Below, in pieces: positions 62,801-64,000 of a stretch of DNA of 64,000 bases. The notes below the pieces were generated by a model. The model was given only the letters and a program-made list of their open reading frames with translations, was not told the DNA's origin and did no database searches. Made by a program: the position numbers and the translations under genes. Every line of letters starts with the position of its first letter. The stretch's first letter is position 1. This DNA is from Agrobacterium vitis (GTDB lineage: Bacteria > Pseudomonadota > Alphaproteobacteria > Rhizobiales > Rhizobiaceae), in NCBI RefSeq assembly GCF_037039395.1, contig NZ_CP146242.1, positions 3,825,017-3,889,016 of the forward strand. Direction: 5' to 3'.

Positions 62801-64000
62801 ATTGCAAAACAGGCCCCGCACGCTTCTGAGGCTGTCACCATAATCCAACCCGGTGGATGCCAGCAACGCATAGCAACCTTGCGCCGAAAGCATCACGCCG
62901 CAGGCGCGTTCAATCGCCACAAGATCAAGCGGTTCAGGCGCGGCAGCGGAGTGCTGCGCCACCAACGTGCCAATCGCCACGGAAGCATTATTCTGCACGT
63001 CTGCGATTTGAAACTGAAACCCTTTGGCATTCTCCTGCATCGACACAAGAATTTCCTGATTGCCAGCGGCAAACGGCAGGATCTGCTCAAAAGACAGGTT
63101 CTCTATTCGATCGAAACGCCGTTCAACAATCTCTCTGCCAGCCCGCAAGGCCCAATCCATCATAGAGGCAGCTGGGGCAATCGGTGCCGCATCCAACATG
63201 TGATCCGAGATCAGACGATCCTGACCAATCTGAAGCGTGATGGGTGTCCAGAGAGCTTGTACCGCAATGTCCGGCACTGAATGAACTGTCTTGCCTGATT
63301 GGTCTGCGGCGCCACCAGATGTTGCCTGCGTACCCGGATCAGCAAATACGATTGTTTTGGCGGGCAGCCAGCAACGCCGTCCCTCAAAGACATAGGTTGG
63401 CAGCGAAATTCTATGGTACGTTTCATTTGCGAAAAAATGCTCCCACTCGATCGTCACACCCGATCGCCAGGCTTGCTCCACCCCTTCCAGCACATCCAAA
63501 TTGGCGAGGCGAACATGGGTCCCTTGCCCGGAATGTTCAACAACAAGGCGCGCAAGCTCGCCCACCTTGTCATCAGCCAGCGCCTCTACCGCTGCCTCAA
63601 GGCTGATTTCGCCCAATCCATAGAATGCTGCCAGTGCCCCGGCACCCGTGCCAGACACGTGGTCTGGCGTGATGCCGTAAAGCTTCCAGAGGGCGCAAAT
63701 CGCCGCCTGATAGACAAAAGCCGCACGCGCCGGGGTATTGGCAGGAATGCCAAAACGAGTGATCCGATCGATTTCTTCAGAAAAGCGGGAATCAAACTGT
63801 CCAGCGCGGGTCGCAGCCTGTTCAAAATCATCAAGTCTTGCATCAAAATCAAAGACAAGCTTGCCAATTGCCGAACTGTGACTGAGCACCCGACTGCCTG
63901 AAAGAGCGGCCTCTTCCAATGCCGCGATGGCACGTTCAACGCTCTCACACCGAATGGCGAGCCGATAGGCGAAGTTGCGGCGTCCACGGGCAAGTGTAAA
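59852..64000 (-). CDS. modular polyketide synthase, partial (KS linker, AT remnant, DH, KR, ACP, truncated KS)
   Basis: The frame is open to the window edge (1382 codons seen); its 5' part lies outside. In order: end of a ketosynthase linker (ARGRRNFAYRLAI), an AT-like remnant with GTGAG instead of GHSxG (63638-63652), ISLPTYVFEGRRCW, a dehydratase (DHMLDAAPIAP, HPALIDGALQ), a ketoreductase (VTGGAGGVGLTIA, LFSSIMGV, SDYAFANAY), an acyl carrier domain (FAIDSLVISKL) and a ketosynthase with active site VDTMCSSSL. The last domain ends after LLKPLSKALADGD, near 59885, losing both catalytic His residues, and a carrier domain follows in another frame. AT remnant and PfaD-like piece suggest a trans-AT-type assembly line. 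Product unknown. Confidence 0.88.
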   Translation of the reverse strand, partial: FTLARGRRNFAYRLAIRCESVERAIAALEEAALSGSRVLSHSSAIGKLVFDFDARLDDFEQAATRAGQFDSRFSEEIDRITRFGIPANTPARAAFVYQAAICALWKLYGITPDHVSGTGAGALAAFYGLGEISLEAAVEALADDKVGELARLVVEHSGQGTHVRLANLDVLEGVEQAWRSGVTIEWEHFFANETYHRISLPTYVFEGRRCWLPAKTIVFADPGTQATSGGAADQSGKTVHSVPDIAVQALWTPITLQIGQDRLISDHMLDAAPIAPAASMMDWALRAGREIVERRFDRIENLSFEQILPFAAGNQEILVSMQENAKGFQFQIADVQNNASVAIGTLVAQHSAAAPEPLDLVAIERACGVMLSAQGCYALLASTGLDYGDSLRSVRGLFCNGHEALIQLKLTTSAIETTADYELHPALIDGALQGAAAFLAHLAEKSRADYLPFAIQELVVYAPLTAECLCHVQIVSGRSGDPLVTLNLTLVDADGCVLAQLRSFSFKARSSRPQAAALGLFRPVWQEIGLARTQKVDADDGSRVLLFCGSQAEAKSHIAQFGANRITCVVPGKSFHSQKSDVIAIDRHRLADYEQLLALLQSRGHLSGRIVMLWSFLGKASGTDNLGGQLAIQPLALLSKAIVQGHFQEQVELVYAHPLDDARPRPEHGAVSAFALSLRFEMPDLRIQVVGLDTVQKPLIPPVLAAIDSGIIQTRHEAGNVLQLIHQPLIEHAQTTWRPTGVQLVTGGAGGVGLTIARYLADKAAEKIVLVGRSDEKKVSKRLKALKISPDKLVYRQCNVADPAAVKALVQWIGDNHGPIGGVFHLAGTIRDRYFLGKTPEEMEEVLAPKIQGALNLDQATVDQPLDRFVLFSSIMGVCGSQGQSDYAFANAYMDLYAARRQHKVSAGLAKGQTISIAWPFWLEGGMEQGEDSADRLYQLSGLVDMPTPQGLHALTEALEYEGPVVVAYGDLLRFSALTHGTGGYLSSPQIQPQAVETVPAVDSDATKLKQAEDLLIKLMVDVTRLDPSEITFDTSLDNFAIDSLVISKLNRQLEKHFDNLSKTLFFEYRTLGDIAAYLSGLKRLDAVAPPPQPAAIVPVVVVSEPVERHQPSIQNNHRSGDPVAIIGLAGRYPKANTLQEFWENVSGGLDCIEEIPRERWRQERYFDKNPGASGKAYAKWGGFLDKVDRFDPLFFGISPRQAELMDPQERQFLQTAWHTFEDAGYRRADVAQQPVGVFVGVMYGEYQLYSAVLDGETPVANSSYASIANRVSYIMDLTGPSFAVDTMCSSSLTAIHLACQSLANGECDMALAGGVNLSVHPYKYVFLSQGRYLSVDGRCRSFGADGTGYVPGEGVGAVLLKPLSKALADGDYTCVIWLAVC

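Overview
The window looks like a chromosomal segment of a Rhizobiaceae bacterium (Agrobacterium/Allorhizobium/Rhizobium group). The evidence is the acpXL-to-lpxXL cluster for very-long-chain lipid A acylation, a class II DAHP synthase, FnrN/FixN-type microaerobic genes, BluB, a Usg protein, DUF1289 and DUF2059 proteins, and rhizobial-type short palindromic repeats. Most of it is ordinary core genome on both strands with short operons. No transposase, integrase, plasmid replication gene or CRISPR array was seen.

Layout. 1-2.4 kb: 5' part of the cbb3 oxidase gene ccoN, a perfect FNR/FixK box and a hemerythrin-like protein. 2.4-10.1 kb: DAHP synthase, glutathione reductase, a DUF2059 protein, rpiA, gph and an L,D-transpeptidase. 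10.4-14.3 kb: class II fumarase (fumC) and class I Fe-S fumarase, separated by an AT-rich, foreign-looking trypsin-like gene. 14.5-22.2 kb: a GGDEF protein, a DUF971 protein, repeats, moaA, an EamA transporter, mobA-mobB and an OmpA-family protein with a collagen-like tract. 22.5-32.3 kb: a polar amino acid ABC transporter without its ATPase, usg, a methyltransferase, a peptidase, a dehydrogenase, an Lrp regulator, a UDG-like protein, a nuclease-like protein and a sensor kinase. 32.5-38.8 kb: tRNA-Asn, an AnmK-GNAT fusion, tyrS, an epoxide-hydrolase/Rrf2 pair with a readable operator, and bluB behind a cobalamin riboswitch. 38.8-48.4 kb: a TolB-like protein and nadE, a wHTH protein, and the operon acpXL-fabZ-fabF2-fabF1-adh-lpxXL. 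48.5-58.0 kb: hemN, fnrN, a degenerate deformylase, a BON protein, an OprB-like porin, dgkA, cobT/cobS, DUF1289 and an aspartic protease. 58.5-64.0 kb: the 3' end of a polyketide synthase locus that runs out of the window.

How the genes connect. ccoN, hemN and fnrN form a low-oxygen module: FNR boxes lie before ccoN and hemN, and fnrN encodes the expected regulator. bluB, cobT and cobS supply and attach the lower ligand of cobalamin. moaA and mobAB serve molybdenum cofactor. The acpXL operon builds and transfers the C28 acyl chain of lipid A.

The most notable points are broken or rearranged genes. fabF2 is split by a -1 frame change exactly at a U UUU UUC slippery heptamer. fnrN carries a one-base frame disruption. 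The polyketide locus shows a ketosynthase truncated into an out-of-frame ACP, another ketosynthase half fused to the C-terminus of a PfaD-type enoyl reductase, and an AT remnant without its serine. Other oddities are the AnmK-GNAT fusion, a deformylase homologue lacking metal ligands and the collagen-like OmpA protein. Several frame changes in one window also raise the possibility of sequence errors. No clearly new multigene system was found; the scarred PKS locus and the slippery fabF2 are the best leads.
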